From Calvatia gigantea (taxonomy: Eukaryota > Basidiomycota > Agaricomycetes > Agaricales > Lycoperdaceae): DNA of 64,000 nt. The translations under genes were made by a program, and so were the position numbers. This document shows positions 37,135-49,898 of the stretch, one piece after another (position 1 is the first letter of the stretch; each line of letters begins with the position of its first letter). The notes below the pieces were generated by a model that searched no databases, was not told where the DNA came from, and saw only the letters and a list, made by a program, of their open reading frames with translations. Location: the NCBI GenBank assembly GCA_025093985.1, contig JACAAK010000004.1:2542001-2606000 (forward strand). The letters are read 5' to 3'.

Positions 37135-38714
37135 ATGAAGCTCGTCAACAAGTTCATCGACAAACACGGTGCTGTACGAGCAAGATCTACGAAGTTATTA
37201 CCTGTTCTCATTGCTTGATAGGGTCATGTTACTCTCAGACCCGAGGATGATGAAGATATGTGGCATTTATACAACCTGATCCAAACAGGAGATTCTGTCA
37301 GAGCAACGACATTCCGGTGCGTTTGTCATTCCTCCACCCCTGCATATGTTCAGTTAGTGCATACAGACGCATACAATCAGTATCTAATACAGGATCCGTA
37401 GAATCCAACCGGATCCGCCTTAAGCTCACCATTCAGGTCGATCGCGTCGAATTTTCACCCGGGGGTGGCAGCTCTGCTCAGGATTCTGCAGATCCAACTA
37501 CTTCATCGTCACTGGTCAATACCAGTGCTTCGCTTCACATTTCCGGCAAGGTCATAGTTGAGAACTCTCACGTCAGGCTTGGAGCCTTTCATACTCTCGA
37601 TATTGAAGTCAATCGCGACATCCGCATAGAAAAGCTTGACGGATGGGATAGCATTGCAAGGTCAAGGGTCGAAGAAAGTACGGTTCCTGGGAGGGGAGCA
37701 GAGGTTGCCGCTGTTATATGCGGCGAAGGGACCGCTACCTTTTGCTTGCTTTCACAGCATATGACGGTTGTGACACATCGCATCTCTGTTTCCATTCCTC
37801 GTAAAGCCGCAGTCTCTGGAGCATCTCAACACGAGAAAGGCCTAAGCAAATTCTACATGACACTCTTCGACTCCTTTCTGAGACATGTCCCATATGCAAA
37901 TACCGGCATCCGAGCCATCGTGTTTGCAAGCCCTGGTTGGATTCGAGACGGAGTCTACGATCACCTTTTGGCAGAAGCAACTAAGCGAGGCGACAAGGTT
38001 TTGCAGAGAGCGCTTCGTGAAAAGGCTATCAGGGTCCATATCAGCAGCCCCCATGTCCACAGCCTTGTTGAAGTACTAAAAAGCCCAGAGGTAACTCCGC
38101 CGGCCCATCCCCCCTCGACTGAATCTGACTCGAGTGCTAGGTAACAGCAAGGCTGAAGGAAACTAAGTTCGCCCGGGAAGGCATGATGCTTGACAAGTAT
38201 GTCACCCTCATTAACAGCCATCACCTGCTTAATTGGTTTAGGTTTTTCAAAATGCTTGGTGCGGATGAAATGAGGGCCTGGTACGGACCTGACCATGTTC
38301 GCCTTGCCGCCGATCGCGGCGCTATTGGAACTCTTTTGATATCTGATGATCTTTTTCGGTAAGCCCATATCCCCATCTTCGAGGTATCTTTATTGATCCC
38401 TGTTTTCTAGATCGAGCGACCCAACTACTCGCAAAAAATATGTGGAGATAACCGAAGCGGTTCAACAGAAAGGAGGAGAGGCACTTATATTCTCGAGCAT
38501 GCACGAGTCTGGACAACGTAAGTCCAGTCCCATTGATTCTCCTGGTCCCGATCCCATGTCCTTTGCAGAATTGAATCAGCTCACCGGGATAGCCGCAATA
38601 TTGACATTCCCTCTTGACATTGAGGTTGTTGAGGCAGAAGAAAGAGAAGCAGAAGAGGAGCAGAAACAAGAAGAACAAGAGGGAGAGGATGAGAACCACT
38701 TGGGTACCACTTGA
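37135..38714 (+). CDS. DOM34: Dom34/Pelota ribosome rescue factor
   Basis: An eRF1-like factor that works with Hbs1 to split stalled ribosomes (no-go decay). It starts at ATG 37135 ([13 protein letters not shown]), then [20 protein letters not shown] and [15 protein letters not shown] form the N-terminal Sm-like domain. A central eRF1 domain 2 segment includes [18 protein letters not shown] text ([17 protein letters not shown]) and [20 protein letters not shown]. Domain 3 has [20 protein letters not shown] and [19 protein letters not shown]. Two small introns near 38093 and 38210 restore the frame exactly. As expected for Pelota there is no GGQ motif. The tail is acidic (Glu-rich) and ends at TGA 38712-38714. 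No lesion is seen despite the rearranged DNA just upstream. Confidence 0.93.
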
Positions 38715-39664
38715 CCGGAGGGATGGAAGCCGAAATCCATACCACAAATCGTGGCTTTGTGGGTTCTTAAAAAATACACGTGGGTTATGGGACTAGGAAC
38801 GGCGAGGGCTTGGAACCACACTGAACCCCGCGGGGAGTCTGAATCCCTCATATTCTACTGCCTTGCCCATGTACACTGCACTGACGAGTTAGTGCGGTGT
38901 GTGTTATTACTGTCACCGCCACACTAGCTTTAAAAGGCGTAGACTGTGTCATATTGAGGAATATAGTTTTCTTGAGTGGACATAACATGGATGTGACATA
39001 TGTCGTGTTGACTTGTCGACGCAGGAGGTACTCTACATCGGCAAGTTGCTCAGCTTCCTATCGTCCTATGACCGGGTAAGATTTCCCCGCAGGATACCCC
39101 TTGATAGCAGTTCTCGCCAAACTCAGTGAAGAATGCTCTATTTTAGCAGCAAAGCTCAAGCATTCACCATATATTGTGCCAAAGTGTCATTCATCTAACT
39201 TTGGAAGGATGACTCATATAAAGACCAGTAACTACCCTGCCGAATTGAATGAACTCGGAGGATATGTACTGAAGTTTCAAACTTTCACCATTGGGAATTC
39301 GCCCGATTTCCACACACCGACTGGTGGATCCCTAATAGTCTCGACCACACTAACTCTCAATCACACATTCTCGAGAACTAATGAACATCGATTACCGCAA
39401 TTGTACAAGGTTTATACGGAATTTATTAGGGATTGTTGAAATCCGAATACTACTCCATCTACGCTCGCTCAGCCTCCGCGTGAAGCTCCCATTACGAGCC
39501 GAGAGAAGTACTTTTACCCCTATCATGTGCGTTCCCAACTCCGAGTCAGGAACAAATTCAACACCACGACTACCCAAATGGTCCAGAGAACACAAGTCAG
39601 GTCATGTAGAAATTTTGGATCAAAAGAGCCGGCCTAGAAGCGCTGTTGAAGCGAGAGGAAAAAC
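38715..39664. other. Intergenic region between DOM34 and MET6 (convergent)
   Basis: About 950 bases between two 3' ends. Open frames here (for example 39101-39439, +, 112 codons) have no recognisable content. No gene, repeat or RNA is called. Confidence 0.45.
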
Positions 39665-42384
39665 TTAAGCATAGTTCTCGCGAGCCCACTTGGCGGCTGC
39701 AACAAGGTTGGTGAGGGAAGCCTCGGTTTCCTTCCAACCACGGGTCTTAAGACCACAGTCCTACAAGCAAAAAGGTTTAGCTTATAATGTCACTGAAACC
39801 AATATCCAAATACTTACAGGGTTGACAAAGAGAAGAGAGTCAGGAAGAATGCCAAGCATATCCTTGAGGCGGTCCTTGATCTCCTGATCACCGGGAACAC
39901 GGGGCGAGTGAATATCATAGACACCAGGACCAATCTGGTTGGAGTAACCGTAGTGCTTGAAGGTGTTGAGCAACTTCATGTCGCTCTTCGAAGCTTCAAT
40001 AGAAATGACATCAGCATCGAGGCGCTGGATGGACGGGAATATATCATCGAAGTCAGAGTAGCAGAAGTGAGAGTGAGTTTGGAGTCGGTCGGTGACACCG
40101 GCAGTGGCGAGCTTGAAGGAATCAACGGCCCACTTGAGGTATGCATCCCAATCGGCGCGACGGAGGGGAAGCTTCAAAGGGAGGCCGAATTAGCTCCAAA
40201 GTAACCACGAAAGAATTCATGACTTACGCCCTCACGAATAGCGGGCTCATCGACCTGGATGGCGTGAATACCTGCTTTTTCGAGGTCGATGACCTCATCA
40301 CGAAGGGCGAGGGCAAGCTGCTTGGATTGTAGTTCACGGGAGATATCGGCACGAGGGAACGACCAATTGAGGATGGTGACAGGACCCGTCAGCATACCCT
40401 TCATGGGGCTCTTGGTCAAGCTTTGTGCATAACTGCTCCACTTAACGGTCATGGGACCAGGACGGCTGACGTCCGACACGATGATAGGGGGGCGGACATA
40501 GCTGGGAATCGCTGGTAAGTCCGATGTAGATGGAGAAAATGGGAGATCGCACTCACCGAGAACCGTAGCTCTGAACCCAAGCATTCTGGGTGAAGACAAA
40601 ACCATGGAGGAGCTCGCCGAAGTATTGAACCATGTCGTTACGCTCAGGCTCCCCGTGCACAAGGAGGTCGAGGCCAACCTTCTCTTGGAAGCGGACAACA
40701 GTTTCGATCTCCTTCTTGATGAACTCCTCGTATTGCCCCTGAGTGATCTCAGCCTTGCCAAGTTTTGCACGAGCCTGACGAATCTCCTTAGTTTGCTATT
40801 GGTTTTAAGAAAGTCAATAATCAACTTTTCAACACCGAGGAATGCACCCACAGGGAACGACCCAATAGTAGTGGTGGGGAACTTGGGGAGTTTAAGGTGT
40901 TTGGCTTGGATTTCCTTGCGGGCAGGGAAGGGGCTCTTGCGCTCAAGCTGGTCGGGAGTGATGGCCGCGACGCGCTTGCGAACAGTGTCATCTGAGTTCT
41001 TCTCAAACTCCCGTCGTTTGGCGATAGAGACCCTGTTGGCTTCGAGAGCCTGGGCGACATGGGCATCTTGGGAACCAGAGAGAGCGGCGGCAATGATGGC
41101 AACCTCCTTGGCCTTCTCGAGGGCAAAGGAGAACCAGTCCTTCTGCTCCGCGGTTAACTTGTTCTCGGAGGTGAGGGTGACAGGAGTATGAAGGAGTGAA
41201 GAAGAAGTAGCGACGATGATACGGTCTGCGCCGAGGGCATCAAGAGCAGTCTGAGCGAGCTTGATAGCACCGCTGAAGTCAGTCTTCCAAATGTTGCGAC
41301 CAGAGACCAGACCCAAGGAGAGGACAATGGATGTACCCTTGATGGCATTGACAACGTCCTGAAGTTGACCAGGTGCGCGATCGAGGTCAATGTGGAGACC
41401 AGCGATAGGGAGATTGGCGACAAAATTGACGTTTTTATCGAGACGAGCGAAGTAGGTGGTGAGCATGATCTTGGGAGCAACAGGAGCAAGTTCAGAATAG
41501 GCAGCGGTGTACTCTTTCTCGAGAGCCGCCGCGGCGTCGAGAACTAAGATGGGTTCATCGATCTGCACCCAGTCAGCACCAGCAGCCTTCAAATCAGTGA
41601 GGAGCTGCTTGTAGACTGGAATGAGCTTGGGCAAAAGGGAAATGGGACGAAAGCCGGCTTGGGCATATTTGGCAGGCTTTCCGAGAACCAGGAAGGACAC
41701 AGGGCCAAGGACAACAGGGCGAGTAGTGACACCAGCTGCCTTTGCTTCTTTGAATTCCTCGACGGCCTTGTTGAAGTTGAGTTTAAATTCTGTCTCCTCA
41801 GAGAACTCAGGGACAACGAAGTGGTAGTTGGAGTCAAACCTGTCAGGTGCTCAGACATGTAAGAGACCATTTCAATAAGAAATGCTTACCATTTCTTCAT
41901 CTCGGAGGCAGGAACATCAACACCTTCGGACTGACGCCCGCGACCCATGGCGAAGTAGACATCGAGAGGGTTCAAACCAAGGCCAGTATAGCGCTTAGGG
42001 ATGACATTAAGTTCAGCGGAGTGATCCAGGACGTGATCGTAAAGCGAAAATTCCCCACTTGAGGCTGACGTGAGCCCACTGATGCCATATTGATTTGGTT
42101 ATCCTGTCACGTACCTGGGGATGAGGTTAACACCCTGAGCCTTGACGCCCTCCCAGCTGGCCTTTTTGACGTCGGCAGCAGCTTTGGTGAGGTCGTCAGC
42201 AGAAATCTTGCCACCCCAGTAAGCCTCAACAGCTTTCTTGATCTCACGGTTGGCGCCTGATAATCGGCACGATCAAAGGGATCGCAAGAGCCAAGTTGAT
42301 ACTAAGTTGTAGCCAATATTGGGGAGATCCTCAGGCAACAAACTCACCGATACGAGGGAAACCTAGGACACTCGAAAGAACCAT
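39665..42384 (-). CDS. MET6: Cobalamin-independent methionine synthase
   Basis: Transfers a methyl group from 5-methyltetrahydropteroyltri-Glu to homocysteine. It starts at ATG 42384 ([13 protein letters not shown]). The N-terminal half includes [20 protein letters not shown] and [20 protein letters not shown]. After an intron following TIGSFP the frame resumes at [20 protein letters not shown]. The zinc/substrate region follows: [20 protein letters not shown], then [20 protein letters not shown] and [15 protein letters not shown]. The C-terminal exons give [20 protein letters not shown], with the zinc-ligand Cys in CYSD, and [10 protein letters not shown] with the second Cys. The stop is at 39667-39665. 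An apparent change of frame near 40760-40850 is explained by the intron. Cytosolic, essential for methionine and SAM supply. Confidence 0.95.
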
Positions 42385-43959
42385 TTCCGTAGATTGAGAG
42401 GTTGAGGATGGAGGAGGATGGTACGATAGAGATTCCGATGGAATTTTGGAACGACGCGACTTATAGGCCCCCGGCACGTGCTCGGCGTTGCCCCTTGATA
42501 ATCGATGAATCAATCTCCCAGCCTTAAGATGCGTTTCAGCTTAACTTCTTTGTATTCTTATATGCATTCACTCCATTAGTACTTTCCGCCAATACGGAGG
42601 GAAAGCGGCGGAATATATGAAGCGATATACTTCGCGTAAGCCTGGAATAACGATGATACGTCGATCATGTGCCAAAGATGATGATGATGAACTCTACATT
42701 TCTATCCCGCAACCAGAAAACCCTACTACTAAGACGCGATGGACGTAGTCTAGACTGACTAAGTATCTACGCCCCCTCAGCTGGGTGGCATCTACGTGAG
42801 GATTAAAGTCCTGAGCGGTGATGTGAAGAAGTCTAATGGAGTTATGATGGATGCGTGAGTAACAATGTTGACCACACAGTGGGGTTCATGTGCCAAAGAA
42901 CGGGCTCGAGGTCAAGCGAGTGACTCCCATGGAAAAGTTTCTGATGTGTTGGAGTGCCGCTCATTTGATTCTATGATGGTACTCTATTGGAGAAGGCGCA
43001 GTCCCAGCATTCCGTGTCCACCGGGACGTCTTTCGGTGGGCGATGGTACCAATGCTTATGCCAAATTCTCGTGGACATCCTGAATTTTAAACACTGCGAC
43101 ATTAATCAAGGTGTATTCTCCAAGATAGACGGCGACGACCCAACACAACCCCCCTCTACATTGATAACTGCACAACGTCTCACCGTCGAGCCCCCAGCAC
43201 GAACCAAAAAATATTCAGCATCGAGATTATATTTGGAGAAGGCGATGAGAGAAGTGAAAATGTCCGAAAACTTGGTGCAGGATACAAAAATAAAGACCTC
43301 GGGCCCAGTGGGTAGTGTAATTTAGGTTCGTCCTCGGGGCGTGGTGGGTTATAATAACTCGATAACTAGGCTCCATCCGCCCATAATGTGAATCGGGCAG
43401 AATATTTGGGTGGTAGCTTCGTTCGAACACCGAAATCCGTGGATTCAGCCAATGTCCCGGGCTATGCAACCCCTTATGTATTTTGCATTATGTTTGACTG
43501 AAGGGGTGGAAAACTCACGAACCCACAATCAACATTTCAAAATTTCAACTCCCAGGTCACTGATGATGGCATTCGCTTTGAGCACAAGTAATCCGTTTCC
43601 CAAAATGTCTACGGTCCACCACCCGGAGACCTTCCAGTCGCAAGGGGTTTCTCTAGCGCCTGCCTCGTATTTTCACACCAGGCTTTGTGGATCACCGAAA
43701 AAATTTCTCCAGTATGTGAACACAGATTTTTGGAGATTATAAGGTGTTCCAAGACATGCAGTGTCCCTCCCAAAACAGCACACAGGAGTAAATCCGAGGA
43801 TTGTCACCGAAAAGCTGCCGTCGATCATCTTCCCGGTTCTGGCGGTCCGTCAGGTTATCACTAGGCTATCCCATCACCTTAAATGACGAATAGCGATATG
43901 ATCTCGGTGTTGGTCTTCCCCTACGCTCTTCCACTGATTATCAAGATCACTGAAAAGCT
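42385..43959. other. Intergenic region between MET6 and the xylitol dehydrogenase gene (divergent)
   Basis: About 1.6 kb between two divergent starts, unusually long for this locus. Short frames on both strands (for example 42987-43325 and 43410-43742, +) have no recognisable domain. It presumably contains both promoters; the remainder is unexplained. Confidence 0.4.
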
Positions 43960-45654
43960 ATGTCCGATAACCCATCCTTTGTTTTGCGTGCCATTGAGGA
44001 TGTTGTATACGAGCAACGCCCTATTCCGGAGCGTGCGTTTCTTGAATGCAATCGTCATCTTTACGTGCTCAAAACCGAGTAAATTCAGCTGGGCCAGATG
44101 ATGTTGTCGTCGAAGTGAAGAAGACCGGTAAGATCTTCTACATCCCTGTATCTCACAAGGCTAATTCTATATTGGCCAGGTATTTGTGGGTCTGATGTAT
44201 GTCTTCACCCGAGGTGCATTTACACCGCTCTCATCTTGTGTTAAGGTCCACTATTTTGTCGAAGGACGTATCGGAGATTTCATCGTCGAAAAACCTATGG
44301 TAATGAATAGACTTTTACGACGTTCATCTCTTGCCGGTCCTGACTGCGGTTAGGTCCTGGGTCATGAGTCCTCCGGAGTTGTATCCAAGGGTGGGTCGAG
44401 ACAACCAGTAAAGCAGACGAGCCTCATGGGATGATTTTCTTCAGTCGGCTCTAAGGTGAAGCATACTAAGGTTGGTGATCGGGTGGCCATGGAACCAGGC
44501 GCTACCTGCAGTAGGTCTTATCGGCGGAGGTGTTTCATTCGTTTATCCACTAAACCTGCGATAATTAGAGAAATGCGATCTTTGCAAGGCCGGCCGCTAC
44601 GAGGTCTATCATATGTTTTTTCGCAACACCGAACATTGACCGACTGTGTCGTTATTAGCTTTGCCCCGATATCGAATTCGCTGCAACACCTCCTTACGAC
44701 GGTACCCTTGCCCGCTATTATCGCCTCCCTGCGGATCTCGCCTACCCCTTACCGGACAACCTTACTCTCGAAGATGGGGCCCTGGTAGGTTCGGTTATCG
44801 TTGATATGACATTTCTTTCCTAAGCCGTGCAGATGGAACCTCTCTCTGTTGGTGTCCACTCCGTAGCCAACCTCGGTGGCTTCCGCGCCGGCCACTCGAT
44901 TGCTGTCTTCGGATGTGGTCCTGTTGGACTCTTGTGTATGGCTGTTGCCAAAGCCCTTGGAGCATCGCGTGTCATCGCCGTCGATATCGTTCCTCAGCGT
45001 TTGGAGTTCGCTAAAAGTTACGCTGCAACCGAGACTTATCTCCCACCCAAACCCTTCGAAGGCGAATCCAAGATCGACTATAGCAGGCGCAACGCCCAGC
45101 AAATGAAACAGGAACTAAACATCCAGGACAGGGGTAGCCGTGCCATTGACCTTGTTATCGATGCGAGCGGGGCCGAGGTCTCTATTCAGACCGCACTCTA
45201 TATTGTCAAGGCCGCCGGTACTTTCGTGCAGGTATGTCAAGGCGCCGTTGATGAGAGTTGACTGCAGTTAATGTTCTCCAGGTTGGAATGGGTGCCCCGA
45301 ATGTAACCATCAATCTGGGACTTCTGATGATCAAGGAGGTCACCTACAAAGGTTCTTTCCGCTATGGCGCAAGTCTTCCCCCTTTTTTCTCGCAGACGTG
45401 CTTTGCTGAGCATCACTTACAGCCAGGTGACTACCCTCTCGCTATTTCTTTGGCCGCGAGCGGAAAAGTTGATCTTAAGCCTCTTGTCACTCATCGGTGA
45501 GGTGATCTGTCTCACGACATATGGATTGAGGATTAACCGCACTCCGTCTAGCTTTGCGTTTCAGGACGCTATCACAGCGTTCCGGGCAACTCGGTCCGGT
45601 AAGAGCGAGGACGGCAAAGGTGTTATCAAGGCTATTATCTCAGGTCCGGAGTGA
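43960..45654 (+). CDS. XYL2: NAD-dependent xylitol dehydrogenase (D-xylulose reductase), zinc MDR family
   Basis: Oxidises xylitol to D-xylulose, or a similar polyol, in the pentose catabolic pathway. ATG 43960 gives MSDNPSFVLRAIEDVVYEQR; the following exons give NSAGPDDVVVEVKKTGICGS and HYFVEGRIGDFIVEKPMVLG with the catalytic zinc motif GHESSG. The structural zinc lobe is split by introns: KCDLCKAGRYE then LCPDIEFAATPPYDGTLARY. The cofactor fold has FGCGPVGLLCMAVAKALGAS ending in an Asp (VIAVDI) that favours NAD. The C terminus includes VGMGAPNVTINLGLLMIKEV and ends GVIKAIISGPE at TGA 45652-45654. About eight short introns. Family is certain; xylitol versus sorbitol preference is not. Confidence 0.92.
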
Positions 45655-45771
45655 ACGGACGCTGTTGCAGCTTAAAAAAATTGTATTCTTATTTTAGTAA
45701 TTATGGGAGTAAGATACGAAAGAGGCATAAATATTTAAATACTCAGGGGCTGGCCTGATTCAAGGACCGAC

Positions 45772-45803
45772 CCTGAAGCTGAAGCCTGAAGCTTGAAGCT
45801 GAG
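45772..45803. repeat. Short CTGAAGC/CTTGAAGC tandem repeat
   Basis: Four slightly varying 6-8 base units of the type CTGAAGC. It resembles the reverse complement of the heptad tract at 26292-26326. Confidence 0.6.
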
Positions 45804-45886
45804 AGTTCACGTTCCTGTTTCAACTGATTAGTTCTGCAACACATCATTCCGCGCCAATCCCTGATCGTTGTCTTCTAAGTTCTAAC

Positions 45887-47185
45887 ATGAGTTTCAAAAC
45901 ACGGAACCTCTATTATCTTCGAATATCGGAACACTCTGTTCTCCCAGTATACGTGCGCCTTTTCTGTTTTGCATTTTCGAGAGCGTCCTCAGTATGGAAT
46001 GAAAGATGTATCTGGACGAGCGTCACTTGGGGTGGATGTCTGACCCCATCCTCCGGCATGTGCTGTCTGATTTGCGCCCTCGGTTGGTCCAATTTTGGTG
46101 TGCTTGGTCTCTAGCTGGCCCTAAAGATAAACTACGGCTCCAGCATCTTGCCAAAGCTAATTGCTGAAGTCGGTGCTTTCGCTACCCCAGCTGCTGGGAA
46201 GAAGACTATTGTCGACACATATCGCGGAGGTGTGAAGAACTTTCGTTTCGGATATGTACACCCGTGATAACGAATGCCAGACACATATCAGTTCTGTTAC
46301 TTTCTGCGCCGAACGGAACCCCATTCAGTGGTTACTAAGGTGCGTGTCTCATACAGAAATCTCATCTGTTGCATTAACTGATAGACGTGTTATGGACGGG
46401 GGTAGACCAGGAATTACGTCGCCAAGTCCCAGGCCATCGTAACGCCGAAAACCACCCACGATGGACAGAAGAAGAGAAAACAGAGGACCTCGATCCCTGG
46501 CGGTTCGCCGCCGTCGCGGCTCAAGAAGAAGCAACGGAGGACTACAACGGTTGAGCCGGGATCGGAGACATCAGATGAGGATCGGACTGAATTGACAAAG
46601 GACCATGGGATCGGGGCAGGAGAGACTGTCGTTATTGAGGATAGCGAGAGTGAGGGCGAATGCGACATTGACGGGGTGACAATGAGTCCTCACGATAACA
46701 CCTTTGACCTTCCTGTGGACGAGGAAGAGGAAAAACCAAAGCCGGGGCTACAGTTGAACTATAAAGGGTTCAATATTTCTGGACAATGTCTTTGCATTGT
46801 CGTGGAGCCATGGCCCGCAGTGCGTTCCACTAATCGTCCAGCCCGGGAACTTGGTAGTATTTCTGCTCAGGGTTCTGCACATGGACAATCTACACAACCA
46901 GTATCAAATCTTGCTCCCCGTGCCAAAACACCACTTTTCCTAGCGGAAGACAATGACATGGACCAAGACCAGGACCAAATCCAACAATTGAACGCTGCAG
47001 TTAACCCTTGGGATGATCTCGAAAGGCTGGACGAAAGTGACACGGACTCGGAGATGGGAGCCATGATGGCGTTCAGCCAGGCTTTGAATCTGGCTGGTGA
47101 TAATCGACCTGGAGCCGCGGATGATGAAGACGAGATTGAAGGAGCTGTGCTTTTTGGTGATGCAGACGAAGCAAGACAGCTGTAG
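45887..47185 (+). CDS. Uncharacterised acidic nuclear-type protein
   Basis: Four or five exons fit. Exon 1 from ATG 45887 gives MSFKTRNLYYLRISEHSVLP; its frame joins YLDERHLGWMSDPILRHVLS (which has its own ATG at 46006). Then DLRPRILPKLIAEVGAFATP, KKTIVDTYRGDTYQFCYFLR and RTEPHSVVTKTRNYV follow in continuous frame across introns ending near 46148, 46270 and 46406. After that comes a basic patch (KKRKQRT, RLKKKQRRTT), likely a nuclear localisation signal, then a long acidic disordered tail rich in Asp/Glu, ending DEARQL at 47185. I do not know a named family; the first half looks like a compact conserved domain and I have an impression of homologues in other Agaricomycetes. No function is claimed. 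Confidence 0.7.
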
Positions 47186-47218
47186 ATTATCATTAATCGT
47201 TCAACGCTTTATGGTACT

Positions 47219-49756
47219 CTATGCTCTCCCAATTTCGCGAAGAATTTCTACCCGCCTCGGTTCCGAAACCTCATTGAACCCGGCTGAGAACATCTCGAAT
47301 GCGCCATGACCTTCGGAAAGTGCTCTAAGCCGTTGAGAATAGTCTAAAAATTGACTAAGGGGTGCTGATCCATGAACTGAGCGTTTGATCCTTGAAGTTG
47401 AGGGTCCCAATAGACTGTCTGTTGCAGATGGCGTTAACCACGAAGGGGGGATGTACAGCCCTTCTTCAGGGTATCCACCACTGACTTCGCTATCTGTACT
47501 CATGGTTGATCCAGTGCTTAGCTCCGAGACATCTCCCCCATGTTCTGTCAGGTCTCGAATGACTTTGCCAAGATGGCTTTCGGGGACAGTGACCTTCAAA
47601 TTTATGAAGGGTTCCAAGATGGGGCCGGGCCCTACACTACGGAAGAGTTGACGAAGTACGCCTGCAGCAGCCCCGGTTAATATCGAAGGTGCTACTTGAA
47701 TAGAGAGGGCTTGCTTGGGAATCTGGATGCAAACATGTGTTATAGCCAGTGATGAGTGGGGCGAGCTTGAGAGAGCGCTGGCGATGCCTTGTACAATATA
47801 AGAGAGTGGTCCAACGGGAATAGACTCGGGCGTTGGTAGTGGTTTCCCCTTCTCATCGACGATTTTGTTACCATCCCAAACGGGATCACCCTCCTCACCG
47901 CTTTCGAGAGGACGGACATTTAATGGCATTTTTACCGAGAGGCGCCTTCCACCACCAACATCGGCATCCCACGTATTCCATTCTGGGCTGGGCTCGCCTG
48001 GTCGGAGGCCTTCGCGATAGCTCACTCTTCGCTTGCCAAATTCAAAGTTGACGTTCCACTCATTTCTGAGTCGTCCTTCGACTATCTCGAGGTGTAAGGC
48101 ACCAAGACCATGGATAAGCACCTGGCCCTCTTGGACATCCACTCGTACCGAAGGGTCCGTTCGTGCCAATAATTCCAAAGCGTTTCGGACCGGCTCAAGA
48201 TCCGCATGGGATTGTGGTATGACCGAGGAGGAAATGACTGCAGGAGGTGGGGTGATATCGCGCAATACAGAGCGGGCTGAGGCGGATGTCCCAGTGGAAA
48301 CCAGGGTGTCACCTGTGCGTGTGTGCTTAAGGCCGAGAATGACGCCCACAGACCCGAAAGGAAGCTCATCAACTTCTTGAAATTCCGATGCATAAAGGAG
48401 CAGGAGCTTGGAGATGATTTCCTTTTGGTTTCGGTTGGTGTTGAGAAGCTTGCTTTGGCGCGTAAGCTTACCTGTAGGCGACTGAGCCTAATCCTTATCG
48501 ACAAGCTTTGAGCACCCTACGTACCGGAATACACTCTGACAAATGTCATCCAGCCTTTTCTCGGATCCCAGTTAACCTTCCATGCAAGGAGACGCAGGGG
48601 AGCATTCGGACTCTGGGGATCATGGGGAACGTCCAATGGGCTCGCAAGAAGCTCACCAGCATAATCAAGAACTAGTTCTGTTCCAATGTGACGAATGGCT
48701 GAGCCACAAACGATGGGCAGAACAGCATTCTGAAGGGATGCCCGCCGAAGGTGGGGGAGAATTTGGGCACTCTCCACGTTGAGATAGGCATCTGGAGCTG
48801 AAGGCAACCCAAGGAGCGTGCCCATAAGTTCTTCCGAATGCATAGCAAGGCTATCTAAGAATTGGGTTCGCGCAGCCACCAGATGGGGTGGAATTGGATG
48901 TTTAGGTTCAAATGCGCGAGTAAGACCATCAAGTGAACGCGGTAACCGCTCAACGGAAGGTTTGCTGTCGCCATCCCATCGCCACATTTCCCATTTGACC
49001 AAATCTACGAGACCTCGTATGCCAGGTTCCGCTTGTTGGTAAGCCAGGGGATCAAAAGACGCGACTGGTAGGACCAAAGGTAAGGGCTGGGAGTGGAGTC
49101 GGTTGAGAAGAATGGAGGAAAAAGCGGATTTGAAAGAAGCTCCAGGACGGTCCATCTTGTTTAAGAAGACAAGCTTGGTCGCAACCTGATATCTAGCGGA
49201 GAACTGCATGAGTTTCCCTCCTTTCGACCAAAATATAGTGGCGCCGTATTCACCGGTTCAACTGGGTCCAAACGCCCTTGGTTTGAGCTTCAACGCCCTC
49301 CACAGAGTCGATAAGAACAACAGCGCCATCGACAACGCGACTAGCACTTTCCACCTCCATGCCAAAGTCGGCATGTCCAGGAGTGTCTATGAGGTTAAAG
49401 TTCCAGTGTTTCCATTGCACGGGTATGCTTGCTGACTGGATTGTAATCCCCCGTTCCCTTTCCACCGGAAGAAAGTCTGTGGTTGTGCTACCGGTATCAA
49501 CTGTGCCAGACTCCGCAAGGTATGACGATTTATACAGAATTGATTCCGTGAGCGTCGTTTTTCCAGAGTCTGAAGAAGAGGCAGGGTCAGTAGATATGTG
49601 AAGTTTATAGAGTGAAAAAAAAGCCTCACCAATATGAGCAACCAAGGCCATATTTCTAAGTTTTGAGGAATCTTGAAGTGTTTTCGTCGAATAACATCGT
49701 GCTGGTAAGACTTGAGAGGGTCGAAGAGAACGACAGTGTGGTCGAAGCCAGACCAT
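47219..49756 (-). CDS. MEF2: Mitochondrial ribosome-recycling factor EF-G2
   Basis: A GTPase that with mitochondrial RRF splits post-termination ribosomes. The chosen start, ATG 49756, gives MVWLRPHCRSLRPSQVLPAR followed by CYSTKT, a good mitochondrial presequence; an upstream in-frame ATG at 49831 would weaken it. G1 is restored by splicing as AHIDSGKTTLTESIL. Switch elements are RGITIQSASIPV and G3 IDTPGHADF, and G4 is NKMDRPG. Domain II, III and IV text follows (GLKHTRTGDTLVSTGTSASA, then LGALHLEIVEGRLRNEWNVN and YIVQGIASALSSSP). The last part is ILEPFINLKVTVPESHLGKV and the stop is near 47219. Its 3' end nearly touches the unknown gene ending at 47185. It diverges from STE14. Confidence 0.92.
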
Positions 49757-49898
49757 GGACCAGCAGACGGATATGCGTGATTTGACGCGTCGTAAATTCT
49801 TGTGTGCCTTGTCAATAGGAATAAACAGCACTCGTTATTGTTCACAAACATGACCGACTTTGTCACTTCATCCTCTGCTCACCTCTCCCTCTTCCTCA
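49757..49898. promoter_or_regulatory. Short divergent promoter between MEF2 and STE14
   Basis: Only 142 bases separate the chosen start codons, so both genes share this spacer for transcription initiation. No clear TATA box or other motif was recognised. Confidence 0.4.

Noticed and set aside
40700..40870. Apparent frameshift in MET6, where an open frame becomes nonsense (Arg/Ser-rich) after TIGSFP.
   Set aside because: A normal GT...AG intron of about 54 bases restores [16 protein letters not shown] and the rest of the enzyme exactly.
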